NCBI GenBank assembly: GCA_002452095.1
Contig: DKEG01000054.1
Location: 1-14,528, forward strand
From: Bacteroidales bacterium UBA6828
Lineage (GTDB): Bacteria; Bacteroidota; Bacteroidia; Bacteroidales; Paludibacteraceae
DNA: 14,528 nt
Direction: 5' to 3'
The position numbers and the translations under genes are program-made. Each line of letters opens with the position of its first letter. Position 1 is the stretch's first letter. Positions 5,931 to 13,334 of this stretch are shown one piece after another. The notes beneath the pieces were generated by a model. That model ran no database searches and had not been told where the DNA came from. It saw nothing but the letters and a program-made list of their open reading frames with translations.

Positions 5931-7448
5931 TTAACGGATTTCAAAGTAATCTACATCGAGATAACCCGAGTCGTTGATTTTGACAGGGCGGCGGGAGCAG
6001 TAGAGACCTATTTTAGCCCCAATCCATTCGCCCTCCACGGCTTGGAAGGAGGTGCCGACGGGCATATACGTCTTGCCGTCGCGCGAGAGATAGAAACGCC
6101 CCTGTTGTGTAGCAGTCATTTCCACCCGCAGCCATACCCAGTTGGCATCGGCGGGTGCATCAAGCATAAAGCACTTGCGCCCGGCTACGATTAGCCCTGC
6201 ACGCTCATACTGCGCAGTCTTTTTATTGGGTATAAAACGCACTTTGGCGGTAACTATGAATGCCCGCCCGGCAGGTATCTTTTGCAGGAGGAGATTAGGA
6301 GCCACCTGCACGCTGTCTGCAGGATAGGAGAACAGACGCAAGAGCGACTGCGGGGCATTGCAGAACGCATACTGCGGGCAGAAGTTGCCCGACCATTGCC
6401 AGCATAGAGCCAATGTATTGCCATCAAAATCATCACGCCAAGCGGGGGTAATTCCCGATGCGGGTTGCACAGATGCGTTTTTTTCTTTCTGCAGACTACA
6501 TTCGCGCACAGGTTCGCCATTATTACCCATCAGAGGCCAGTCGTCCACCCAGCGGACAGGCTGCAAGTGGACGATACGCCCGGCGGCACCGACATCCTGA
6601 AAATGGAAGAACCAGTCGGTGAATGTACCGAGGTCGGTGGCTATTGGTTCTGAAGTTACCCATGCGCCCTGGTGCGGTGCGTTGATGTCGGTTTGCCCTT
6701 GCTGTAATACCCGTTTGGCTTCGTAAGGACCATACGGTGAGCGGCTGCGCATGGCTAACTGCCAACCGGTGGATACACCGCCCGCCGGACAGAGTATATA
6801 GTAGTATCCGTTGCGCCGGTAGAATTTCGGTCCTTCGACAGTTGGGTTGTCGGGGTGCCCATCGAAGACAAGGCGGCTCTCGGTGAGTGCAGAGAGTCCG
6901 TCGGACGACAGTTCGCAAACCGCCAATGCGCTCTTGAAGCCGGCACGGCTTCCCGCAAAAGCGTGAACGAGATAGACGCGCCCATTGCTGTCCCACAGCG
7001 GACAGGGGTCTATCAATCCTTTGCCGCGCTTGACCAAGACGGCTTTTTCCCAACGGCAGGGCAGCGTGGTGGTCTCCTCCGAGCGCACGCACCAGATACC
7101 CCGGTCAGGGTCTCCATAATAGATATAGAAACGCCCGTTGTGGTAGCGAATACTCGGAGCCCACACCCCACCACCATATTGCGGAGTGGTCTCATCTTCG
7201 GTACCCGGTACACAATCGGGCAAAGCGGCATCGAGAAGCGTCCAATGTACCAAGTCGGAGGAATGAAGTATCTGCAAACCCGGTATGCAGTTGAACGACG
7301 AGGAGGTCATATAGTAGTCGTTGCCCACACGGCACACATCAGGATCGGAATAGTCGTAGGGCAGAATGGGATTGGTGTATGCGCATACACCGGTTATACA
7401 GAGAAGCGCAATACAAAAAGAGAACAGGCGTTTCATAGGCTTTTCCAT
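5931..7448 (-). CDS. secreted glycoside hydrolase family 43 (xylosidase/arabinofuranosidase type)
   Basis: A 505-residue GH43 enzyme, a retained-family inverting glycosidase acting mostly on beta-xylosides or alpha-L-arabinofuranosides of plant cell wall glycans. A signal peptide (residues 5-23, ending GVCA) predicts export. The five-bladed propeller spans about 25-315 with the three expected acids: D35 in SDPDV (general base), D147 in LIDPCP (pKa modulator) and E205 in VEGPKF (general acid). NAPHQGAW (257-263) also fits the family. Residues 337-505 form a beta-sandwich domain like the beta-xylosidase C-terminal domain. Exact subfamily and substrate cannot be fixed by reading; it resembles GH43_12-type proteins. 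Its ATG overlaps the stop of the preceding gene by one base (TAATG), which supports this start and translational coupling. No SusC/SusD genes or other glycosidases are present, so it is not in an obvious polysaccharide utilization locus here. Confidence 0.92.
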   Translation of the reverse strand: MEKPMKRLFSFCIALLCITGVCAYTNPILPYDYSDPDVCRVGNDYYMTSSSFNCIPGLQILHSSDLVHWTLLDAALPDCVPGTEDETTPQYGGGVWAPSIRYHNGRFYIYYGDPDRGIWCVRSEETTTLPCRWEKAVLVKRGKGLIDPCPLWDSNGRVYLVHAFAGSRAGFKSALAVCELSSDGLSALTESRLVFDGHPDNPTVEGPKFYRRNGYYYILCPAGGVSTGWQLAMRSRSPYGPYEAKRVLQQGQTDINAPHQGAWVTSEPIATDLGTFTDWFFHFQDVGAAGRIVHLQPVRWVDDWPLMGNNGEPVRECSLQKEKNASVQPASGITPAWRDDFDGNTLALCWQWSGNFCPQYAFCNAPQSLLRLFSYPADSVQVAPNLLLQKIPAGRAFIVTAKVRFIPNKKTAQYERAGLIVAGRKCFMLDAPADANWVWLRVEMTATQQGRFYLSRDGKTYMPVGTSFQAVEGEWIGAKIGLYCSRRPVKINDSGYLDVDYFEIR

Positions 7449-7849
7449 TATCCGAAATGTACGATGCGCGGGGCTTCGGTATAAGAGAAGAATGTAGCCT
7501 CGGCATCCGCCATATAGTAGATAGCCATCTTGTCGCCCGTCTCGTCGTAGCCCATATCCCGCAGTTCGGGCATCTGCTCGAGAAAAGCGTGTTTGGCTTC
7601 GTAGGACTCGTCGGCAACCAAGCGGCAGGCGATACGCACCCAGCGGCTTTGGTTGTCAAAAGCACAAATCTCCACCAGCGGGTGTGCATCAATCTGATGG
7701 CTGACAGCCTTATAATGGGCGGTCTCGATGTACAACTTGCCGTTATATACAGCATACGACCCGAACGGGCGCACACGGGGCTGTTCCCCGTCCATAGTGG
7801 CAAGATAATAGGTGCCACAGGTTTTCAAAAACTCAAATACTTCTTGCAT
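7448..7849 (-). CDS. FMN-binding split-barrel (pyridoxamine 5'-phosphate oxidase-like) protein
   Basis: A 133-residue protein of the PNPOx-like split-barrel superfamily, whose members bind FMN or other flavins as dimers. Visible family features are the N-terminal helix plus strand YYLATMDGEQPRVRPFG (14-30, with R25 and R27 in the flavin phosphate-binding region), the strand KLYIETAHYKAVSHQI, and VEICAFDNQSRWVRIACRLV in the second half. The length matches stand-alone members (about 130-150). It has no signal peptide, so it is cytoplasmic. It is not a true PdxH, which is longer. It starts one base after the permease stop and overlaps the GH43 start by one base, so all three are probably co-transcribed. 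Some split-barrel proteins (HugZ/HutZ) act on haem, and the neighbouring FecCD permease makes a role in handling an imported iron compound conceivable; that is inference from context only. Confidence 0.85.
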   Translation of the reverse strand: MQEVFEFLKTCGTYYLATMDGEQPRVRPFGSYAVYNGKLYIETAHYKAVSHQIDAHPLVEICAFDNQSRWVRIACRLVADESYEAKHAFLEQMPELRDMGYDETGDKMAIYYMADAEATFFSYTEAPRIVHFG

Positions 7850-7850
7850 A

Positions 7851-8837
7851 TTATTTATTGCCTTTTATGATTATCCATATAATGATCGGTGCGCCAAAGA
7901 GGGCACTTACCGTTGAAATAGGCAGGGGATAGGTAAAGAGCGAACAGAGCAGGTCGCACAGAAGGAGCATATCTGCTCCGATGAGGGCGGAAGCAGGCAA
8001 GGTGATGCGATGGTTGGATGTACGGAACAGCCCCCGCGCAATATGCGGCACCGCCACACCGATGAATGCTATCGGTCCGCAAAATGCCGTGATACCGCCC
8101 GCCAGCAAGCCAGTTGCCAGCACAATGAGCAAGCGTGTCCGCCCGATATGTATGCCCAGTCCGCGGGCATAGTCCTCGCCCATCAACAGCCCATTGAGCG
8201 GCTTCATCACGATAATACATACTACCATTCCAACCAACCAGACAGGGGCGAGCCACATCATCTCCGCCCACCCGACGCTGCCGAGGCTACCGAGTGTCCA
8301 GACGATAAACAGTTTGAGGGCATCGGGATTGGCAAAGTTCTGCAAGAGATTGACCAATGCTCCCGCTATCGAGCCGAACATCATTCCCACAATGAGCAGA
8401 CTGACATTGCTTTTTACCCGCCGGGCAACCAGCATAACGAGCAGCAAGACGGCAGTACTGCCGACAATAGCGGCGAACACAGAGGAGAAACGTCCCGCCA
8501 CACTCAATCCTGCAAACGTGGCACACAGCGTGGCAAACGCTACACCCAGACTTGCCCCCGACGACACGCCGAGCGTGTAGGGACCCGCCAGCGGGTTACG
8601 GAACAGGGTTTGCATCAGCAGTCCCGACACCGAGAGAGCCGCCCCTGCCAGAATGGCAGTAAGGGCTTTGGGCAAGCGGATATTGAGAAGAATCTGCTGT
8701 TCAACGGAGAGAGTTCCGTCCAAACCGCTCAGGCACAGCAGCGGGTTGAGCCATATAGATCCGCAGCACAGATCCAGCCATAGCAATATGAGGAGCGATA
8801 ATGCCAATCCGGTAAATATGTATGTTTGCCTGCGCAT
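7851..8837 (-). CDS. FecCD/BtuC-family ABC transporter permease
   Basis: A 328-residue inner-membrane permease of the FecCD family, which moves iron-siderophores, haem or cobalamin across the membrane with a periplasmic binding protein and an ATPase. The usual 9-10 hydrophobic helices are present. Signature segments are RLPKALTAILAGAALSVSG (54-72) followed by QTLFRNPLAGPYTLGVSSGA (76-95), the cytoplasmic coupling loop GEDYARGLGIH (220-230), ITAFCGPIAFIGVAVPHIAR (249-268) and a C-terminal PISTVSALFGAP. The frame stays open upstream to 9149, but the start at 8837 gives the family's normal length, a correct first helix, and a promoter 22 bases upstream. Substrate cannot be told from sequence. 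Neither binding protein nor ATPase is adjacent: repeats lie upstream and an FMN-binding protein begins one base downstream. Confidence 0.92.
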   Translation of the reverse strand: MRRQTYIFTGLALSLLILLWLDLCCGSIWLNPLLCLSGLDGTLSVEQQILLNIRLPKALTAILAGAALSVSGLLMQTLFRNPLAGPYTLGVSSGASLGVAFATLCATFAGLSVAGRFSSVFAAIVGSTAVLLLVMLVARRVKSNVSLLIVGMMFGSIAGALVNLLQNFANPDALKLFIVWTLGSLGSVGWAEMMWLAPVWLVGMVVCIIVMKPLNGLLMGEDYARGLGIHIGRTRLLIVLATGLLAGGITAFCGPIAFIGVAVPHIARGLFRTSNHRITLPASALIGADMLLLCDLLCSLFTYPLPISTVSALFGAPIIIWIIIKGNK

Positions 8838-8858
8838 AAGTGATCTGAAAAACCCATA

Positions 8859-8890
8859 CAAAAGTACTACAAAATTCCGAAATATACAAA
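8859..8890 (-). promoter_or_regulatory. Bacteroidota-type promoter of the permease operon
   Basis: On the minus strand TTTG (8890-8887) is followed by 20 bases and TACTTTTG (8866-8859), a full match to the TTTG-N19-21-TAnnTTTG consensus. Transcription should begin near 8852, about 15 bases before the ATG at 8837. It should drive the permease, the flavoprotein and GH43. Confidence 0.82.
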
Positions 8891-8933
8891 CATAATCCCA
8901 AAAACGCCATAATACGGGCGAAAAGGCGGTTCC

Positions 8934-8951
8934 CCCGGCAGTTGGCACCAA
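8934..8951. repeat. dispersed repeat end, family 1 (GCAGTTGGCACCAA)
   Basis: The 18 bases CCCGGCAGTTGGCACCAA match exactly the reverse complement of the right end of the candidate element at 3922-4248, and its 14-base core also matches that element's left end. No second, inverted copy follows it in this stretch, so this may be the remnant of one end or a solo copy. Confidence 0.7.
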
Positions 8952-8960
8952 TCTTCCGCC

Positions 8961-8989
8961 GATACCGAAGACACCTCGTCTGCGGTATC
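8961..8989. repeat. long hairpin
   Basis: GATACCG-A-AGAC (8961-8972) pairs with GTCT-G-CGGTATC (8978-8989): 11 base pairs with one A/G mismatch and the 5-base loop ACCTC. It lies directly after the family 1 repeat end. It has no T run, so it does not look like an intrinsic terminator. Confidence 0.6.
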
Positions 8990-9164
8990 GGGGCTGTTGG
9001 AACGTATGGAGACATGTGTAGAGACGAGTATGGAGACGTGAAGCGTAAGGCAGGTGCGCTTTGCGTACCGAGTGCCTGCGGGGTTTCCATAAGCCCGTGG
9101 GCGAAATGGGGTGCTCTCGTAGCAGAGTGAAAGCCTGTGGCATGAGCAAAACTTCTTATCGTCC

Positions 9165-9229
9165 CGCATCGTCAAAAAAACAGCACTGATTGTGTGTGGA
9201 GACGATGCGTCTCGCGTCGTCAAAAAAAC
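9165..9229. repeat. 17-base direct repeat around a family 2 hairpin
   Basis: CGCRTCGTCAAAAAAAC occurs at 9165-9181 (R is A) and 9213-9229 (R is G), 48 bases apart. Between them GAGACG (9199-9204) pairs with CGTCTC (9208-9213). The segment 9198-9220 is the inverted counterpart of the hairpin repeat at 4099-4117. Confidence 0.65.
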
Positions 9230-9240
9230 GTCCTTTTTCT

Positions 9241-9401
9241 GAAAAAAGGAGGCTGTCTAACAAGTTAAAGAAACAGCGAAAAAACAAACAAGTCTGACGA
9301 CTTGACCGCGGACGGGGGCGTCCGCGTCCCCGATCTCCTATGGTATAATTTTACAAAAAGCAACATCGAAAAAGAGACCACCTACACTTGTTAGACAGCC
9401 T
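9241..9401. mobile_element. candidate MITE with 17-bp perfect terminal inverted repeats
   Basis: GAGGCTGTCTAACAAGT (9249-9265) and its exact reverse complement (9386-9402) bracket about 120 bases; the homology continues outward into an A-rich segment on the left and a T-rich one on the right. An 8-base direct repeat, CTTTTTCT, occurs at 9233-9240 and 9402-9409 and could be a target duplication, though low complexity weakens it. Ends of the GAGGCTGTC type are familiar from insertion sequences in Bacteroidota. No transposase is encoded in about 160 bases, so it would be non-autonomous. It contains a family 3 hairpin (9307-9326). Confidence 0.6.
9305..9332. repeat. hairpin repeat, family 3 copy
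   Basis: CGCGGACG (9307-9314) pairs with CGTCCGCG (9319-9326) around the loop GGGG, followed by TCCCCG. It differs from the copy at 4157-4184 only in the loop and lies inside the candidate MITE. Confidence 0.7.
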
Positions 9402-9408
9402 CTTTTTC
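9368..9408 (-). terminator. possible terminator after the NfnAB-like gene
   Basis: On the minus strand GAAAAAGAG (9408-9400) pairs perfectly with CTCTTTTTC (9376-9368) across a 23-base loop, with T5 inside the descending arm, starting 22 bases past the stop codon. The stem is AT-rich and the loop long, so termination is only plausible. It overlaps the right end of the candidate MITE. Confidence 0.3.
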
Positions 9409-9429
9409 TTTCATTATTTATATATCCTA

Positions 9430-11721
9430 TTATGCTTTTTGCAGGTACTCGTGCATGGCTTTGGCGGCGTGGCGACCGTCGGACATAGCGAGGATGACCG
9501 TGGCACCACCGCGGACGATGTCGCCGCCGGCAAAGAGCGTCGGGATAGACGACTGCATCGCGTCGTTCACCACAATCGTACCTTTCTTGCCTATTTCCAA
9601 TCCTGCCACGCTGTGCGGGATAAGCGGGTTGGGACTGACACCCACGCTGACAATCACCAAATCAACAGGGATAGTAAGCGTTTGTCCCTCTACGGGTATG
9701 GGGCTGCGGCGTCCCGACTCGTCGGGTTCGCCCAACTCCATCACCTGCAGAACCGCCTCATTTACGCGCCCGTTGTCGTCGGCGTGGTACTCGATAGGGT
9801 TGTGCAAGGTAAGGAATTCGATACCCTCCTCTTTGGCGTGGCGCACCTCTTCGATACGCGCGGGCATCTCCTCCTCGGAACGGCGATAGACAATCATCGC
9901 CCGCTCTGCGCCCAAGCGTTTGGCGGTACGCACTGCGTCCATAGCGGTGTTTCCTCCGCCGATAACGGCTACATTCCTGCCGTAGAGCAAAGGCGTATCG
10001 GTAGCCGCATTGCTTGCGTCCATCAAGTTCACACGCGTGAGGTATTCGTTGCAAGAGAGGACGCCGTTCAGGTTCTCGCCGGGGATACCCATAAAACGCG
10101 GCAGACCCGCCCCCGAACCGACAAAGATAGCGGAGTAGCCTTCTTGATGCAGTTGGTCGGTGCTGATCGTCTTGCCGATAATGGTATCGGTGCGGAAAGT
10201 AACGCCGAGGGCTTTCAGTCCGTCGATCTCTGCATCAACAATGCGATTGGGCAGACGGAACTCGGGGATACCGTATTTGAGTACGCCGCCAATCTCGTGG
10301 AGAGCCTCAAAGACCGTCACTTCGTAGCCGTACTTCGCCATATCGCCGGCAAAAGCCAGTCCTGCCGGTCCCGACCCGACCACGGCTACTTTTTTGCCGT
10401 TCTTGGTTCTTTGTTCTTGGTTCTTTGTCGCTGCTGCGTGGTCTGCCACAAAGCGTTCCAGATAACCGATTGCCACGGGTTGGTGTCCCATCTTGAGGTG
10501 GATACACTGCGACTCGCACTGTTTCTCCTGCGGGCAGACACGACCGCATACGGCGGGCAGCGAAGAACTCTGCTTGATGACATCTGCCGCCGCTTGGATA
10601 TTGCCCTGCTCCAGTTGCTTGATAAAACCCGGTATGTTGATATTCACGGGGCAGCCCTGCACGCAGGTGGGGGTCTTGCAGTTCAGGCAGCGGTGCGATT
10701 CGCAGATTGCCTGCTCGGGAGTAAGTCCCTGATTGACCTCGGCATGGATAGAGCGCACACGCACCTCGGGTGCCAGTTCGTTCATCTGTACACGCGGGAT
10801 AGCCACACGGTCTTTGGCTGTACCGGCAAAAGGCTCTACATCAATATGCGACAGGGGTTCCGCAAGTGTGGTGTCGGTAGTGGTTTGCGGTTGGACAGTT
10901 GTGCCGTTGAGGTATGCCTGATAGGCTGCCGCCTCTTCGGCTTTGTATGACCGCAGGCGCGAGAGCATCTCGTCGAAATCGACTTGGTGGGCATCGAACT
11001 CCGGTCCATCGACGCAGACGAAACGCGTCTTCCCCCCCACCGTTACGCGACATGCGCCGCACATACCCGTGCCGTCCACCATAATGGTGTTGAGGCTTGC
11101 CTCGGTAGGCACGTTGTATTTCTGCGTGGTGATGGCAACAAACTTCATCATGATGGCGGGTCCGATAGTGATACACTTGTTCACTTTCTCGCGCTGAATC
11201 ACCTGCTCGATGCCCTGCGTAACGAGTCCCTTCTGCCCCATAGAACCGTCGTCGGTCATAATGATGACCTCGTCGGAGAAACGGCTCAGTTGCTCTTTGA
11301 GGATAATCAGGTTTGCCGTGCGGGCAGCCAGTACGGTGATGACGCGGTTGCCTGCGGCTTTGAGTGCCTCGGCTATAGGTAGCATCGGAGCAGCCCCCAC
11401 TCCACCGCACGCACAGACGACCGTGCCATAGTTCTCGATATGCGTGGCACGCCCGAGAGGACCGACCAAGTCTGCCAACTCGTTGCCCACATTGAGCGCA
11501 CAGAGTTTGGCGGACGATACGCCGATACGCTGCACCACCAGGGTGATTGTACCCTTATCGGGGTCGGCATCCGCAATGGTGAGCGGCATACGCTCCGATC
11601 GACTGTCCACACGCACGATGACGAAATGTCCCGCCTTGCGGCTACGTGCAATGAGCGGAGCCTCAATAATCAGCTCCGCCACATTCTCCGAGAAAAATCG
11701 CTTGTTTAGTACTCGAAACAT
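9430..11721 (-). CDS. NfnA-NfnB-like fusion flavoprotein (ferredoxin:NADP oxidoreductase / glutamate synthase small-chain type)
   Basis: A 763-residue fusion. Residues 1 to about 265 are a ferredoxin reductase-like subunit as in PyrK/NfnA: RMPLT (44-48, flavin), CACGGVGAAPM (103-113, NAD), and a [2Fe-2S] site with C221-x2-C224-x11-C236 and D216 where a fourth cysteine would be, the three-Cys-plus-Asp arrangement known from NfnA. Residues 290-763 match GltD/NfnB: two [4Fe-4S] motifs (C345, C348, C353, C357 and C392, C396, C402, C406), an FAD site VAVVGSGPAGLAF (445-457) and an NADPH site VAVIGGGNTAMD (584-595). Databases usually call this fusion a dihydroorotate dehydrogenase electron transfer/glutamate synthase bifunctional protein. 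Without GltB or PyrD nearby, an NADH/NADP/ferredoxin role is more likely, by inference. I chose ATG 11721, nine bases after the deoC stop; the in-frame GTG at 11730 is an alternative. The linker 433-441 is encoded by a 14-base tandem repeat. Confidence 0.9.
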   Translation of the reverse strand: MFRVLNKRFFSENVAELIIEAPLIARSRKAGHFVIVRVDSRSERMPLTIADADPDKGTITLVVQRIGVSSAKLCALNVGNELADLVGPLGRATHIENYGTVVCACGGVGAAPMLPIAEALKAAGNRVITVLAARTANLIILKEQLSRFSDEVIIMTDDGSMGQKGLVTQGIEQVIQREKVNKCITIGPAIMMKFVAITTQKYNVPTEASLNTIMVDGTGMCGACRVTVGGKTRFVCVDGPEFDAHQVDFDEMLSRLRSYKAEEAAAYQAYLNGTTVQPQTTTDTTLAEPLSHIDVEPFAGTAKDRVAIPRVQMNELAPEVRVRSIHAEVNQGLTPEQAICESHRCLNCKTPTCVQGCPVNINIPGFIKQLEQGNIQAAADVIKQSSSLPAVCGRVCPQEKQCESQCIHLKMGHQPVAIGYLERFVADHAAATKNQEQRTKNGKKVAVVGSGPAGLAFAGDMAKYGYEVTVFEALHEIGGVLKYGIPEFRLPNRIVDAEIDGLKALGVTFRTDTIIGKTISTDQLHQEGYSAIFVGSGAGLPRFMGIPGENLNGVLSCNEYLTRVNLMDASNAATDTPLLYGRNVAVIGGGNTAMDAVRTAKRLGAERAMIVYRRSEEEMPARIEEVRHAKEEGIEFLTLHNPIEYHADDNGRVNEAVLQVMELGEPDESGRRSPIPVEGQTLTIPVDLVIVSVGVSPNPLIPHSVAGLEIGKKGTIVVNDAMQSSIPTLFAGGDIVRGGATVILAMSDGRHAAKAMHEYLQKA
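10400..10427. repeat. 14-base tandem duplication inside the NfnAB-like gene
   Basis: TTCTTGGTTCTTTG is repeated head to tail at 10400-10413 and 10414-10427. Because 14 is not a multiple of three, the copies are read in different frames (KNQEQ, then RTKN) and gain or loss of one copy would shift the frame. It encodes the linker between the iron-sulfur and FAD domains. Confidence 0.9.
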
Positions 11722-11730
11722 ATCTCTCAC

Positions 11731-12609
11731 TTAAAAGTATTTGGTCTCCGTACCCATAATGGAGGTTAGCAGGTTGTTTGCCAAGCGGCTTGCACCGAAA
11801 CGGAAACATTGGTTATTGAGCCAGTCTGCACCGAGAATCTCTTTGACGAGAGTATAGTGTTGCACCGCCTCTTCGGTGGTACTGACGCCGCCTGCGGGCT
11901 TGTAGCAAACCTTTTGACCGGTCTTCTCGTACCAGTCCTTTATAGCATGGCACATCACATACGTAGCCTCGGGGGTGGCGTTCACGGCAATCTTCCCCGT
12001 AGAGGTCTTGATGAAGTCTGCACCTGCCGCCATAGCGAGGATAGAGGCTTTGTAGATATTCTCCGCTGTCTTCAGGGCACCCGTCTCAAGAATGACTTTG
12101 AGGTGCGCATGGCGGATAGCGGCTTTGATTTCGCTAATCTCATCGAAGACCTCCTGATACTTGCCCTCGAGGAACTTGCCAATAGAGATAACGATGTCAA
12201 TCTCGGTAGCACCCGCAGCAACCGCCATAGCCGCTTCGGCTACTTTCACCTCTATAAAGGTCTGCGAAGCAGGGAACCCTGCCGCTACGGCAGCCAAACC
12301 GATAGGCTCGGTAAGCGTATTGGCAGCCGTCTCCACCAAAGCGGGATAGACGCACATAGCCGCTACGTTGGGTACACTGGGGAAATGCTTGCCAAACTCG
12401 TTCACTTTCTGCGCCATACCTGCCACTTTGGCGGTGGTATCGTCCCCGTTGAGGGTGGTCAGGTCTATCTGGTGGAGGCATTGTTTCCAAACCTCTACAT
12501 TGTTGTTCTCTTCGAAATGCGCCTTGAGTATCTCGGCGGTCGCCGCTTTTACGTCTTCGTCCTTTTGGCTGCAGTTGTACTGCGCAAAGAGTTCTTCAAA
12601 CTTCTCCAT
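11731..12609 (-). CDS. deoC: deoxyribose-phosphate aldolase
   Basis: A 292-residue DeoC, the class I aldolase splitting 2-deoxyribose 5-phosphate into glyceraldehyde 3-phosphate and acetaldehyde in cytoplasmic deoxynucleoside breakdown. The Schiff-base lysine is K201 in DFIKTSTGK; K237 in YKPAGG and D138 in TEIDIV complete the catalytic group known from E. coli. The C-terminus ends in TKYF, and Y291 may play the part of the terminal tyrosine of the E. coli enzyme. It is longer than the shortest bacterial DeoC (about 220) and nearer the E. coli type. It begins 34 bases after the psd stop, and the NfnAB-like gene starts 9 bases after its own stop, so it sits inside a probable operon. No other deo genes are in view. 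Confidence 0.96.
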   Translation of the reverse strand: MEKFEELFAQYNCSQKDEDVKAATAEILKAHFEENNNVEVWKQCLHQIDLTTLNGDDTTAKVAGMAQKVNEFGKHFPSVPNVAAMCVYPALVETAANTLTEPIGLAAVAAGFPASQTFIEVKVAEAAMAVAAGATEIDIVISIGKFLEGKYQEVFDEISEIKAAIRHAHLKVILETGALKTAENIYKASILAMAAGADFIKTSTGKIAVNATPEATYVMCHAIKDWYEKTGQKVCYKPAGGVSTTEEAVQHYTLVKEILGADWLNNQCFRFGASRLANNLLTSIMGTETKYF

Positions 12610-12643
12610 AGTATTGTATTGTTAGTTGTTTTCGTTGTTTGTG

Positions 12644-13324
12644 TTATTTATCATCTTTTTCCGGCAGGCGACCGATGATAGTCTCGTTGCCACGGACGGT
12701 ATCCCCTACGGCGACAAACATCTCGGTATCCAACGGCAGGTACATATCCACACGCGAACCGAGTTTGATAAACCCAAGGTGGGTGTTGCGGTGCGACTGC
12801 TTGCCCGCCTTGGCGTAGGTAACGATACGGCGTGCCATAGCCCCCGCTACCTGACGGACGGCAATCCGCACCTTGTCAGGGGTCTCAATCACCACCAAAG
12901 AACGCTCGTTCTCGGTACTTGATTTGGGCAGCCATGCCCCTTTGTGGCGACCTTTCTGGTGCTCCGACACGAGGATAGTACCCTCGATAGGATACCAGTT
13001 GGCATGGACATTGAAAGGCGACATAAAGATACTGACTTGCAGACGCTCCTCGTGGAAATACTCGTTTTCCATTGTAGGCTCTACCACCACCACTTTGCCG
13101 TCGGCGGGAGCAATCAGGAAATCAGGGTCGTCCACCTCCAGCACACGTATGGGATTGCGGAAGAAATAGGTAACGAACACCAACAGCATTGCCGTGAGTA
13201 TCAGCGTAATAGCAAATATCCAATGCGGGAAATAGAGGAATATAGGTACGTTGATTACAAAAAGCAGCAGCACCAATCCGAAAATCAAATTGCGTCCTTC
13301 ACGGTGTATGTGTAAGCGTTTCAT
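12644..13324 (-). CDS. psd: phosphatidylserine decarboxylase proenzyme (short form)
   Basis: A 226-residue phosphatidylserine decarboxylase, which makes phosphatidylethanolamine at the inner membrane. Two hydrophobic segments (about 13-31 and 35-53) anchor it. The catalytic part has APADGK (72-77), SPFNVHANWYP (102-112, with the conserved H107) and the self-cleavage site L188-G189-S190 in GFIKLGSRVD, where S190 becomes the pyruvoyl group. This short form with LGSRVD is the one common in Bacteroidota and archaea. The frame opens upstream to 13387, but that would overlap the preceding gene; M at 13324 gives the normal length and lies 10 bases after the SRPBCC gene stop. Confidence 0.95.
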   Translation of the reverse strand: MKRLHIHREGRNLIFGLVLLLFVINVPIFLYFPHWIFAITLILTAMLLVFVTYFFRNPIRVLEVDDPDFLIAPADGKVVVVEPTMENEYFHEERLQVSIFMSPFNVHANWYPIEGTILVSEHQKGRHKGAWLPKSSTENERSLVVIETPDKVRIAVRQVAGAMARRIVTYAKAGKQSHRNTHLGFIKLGSRVDMYLPLDTEMFVAVGDTVRGNETIIGRLPEKDDK

Positions 13325-13334
13325 TTTACGTACT

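Larger units (their letters stand above)
8838..9429. other. gene-free, repeat-rich stretch
   Basis: About 590 bases between the permease start and the NfnAB-like stop. Apart from the permease promoter it holds a repeat end (8934-8951), a long hairpin (8961-8989), two GTATGGAGAC copies (9004-9039), a 17-base direct repeat (9165-9181 and 9213-9229), a family 2 hairpin (9198-9220) and a candidate mobile element (9241-9401). The open frame running in from the permease crosses these repeats and is not credible as protein. Confidence 0.75.

Noticed and set aside
5918..5936. Hairpin at the GH43 stop as an intrinsic terminator
   Set aside because: The stem is AT-rich, only seven pairs, and no T run follows it on the minus strand.
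7448..7849. Assignment as pyridoxamine 5'-phosphate oxidase (PdxH)
   Set aside because: It is too short and lacks the C-terminal PdxH dimerisation region; only the superfamily fold is supported.
8838..9149. In-frame upstream extension of the permease (104 extra residues)
   Set aside because: The extension runs through repeats and over the promoter at 8859-8890, and the internal start at 8837 gives normal family length and first helix.
9388..10950. Plus-strand open frame of 520 codons
   Set aside because: It lies antisense to the NfnAB-like gene, whose motifs are unmistakable, and its translation shows no family pattern.
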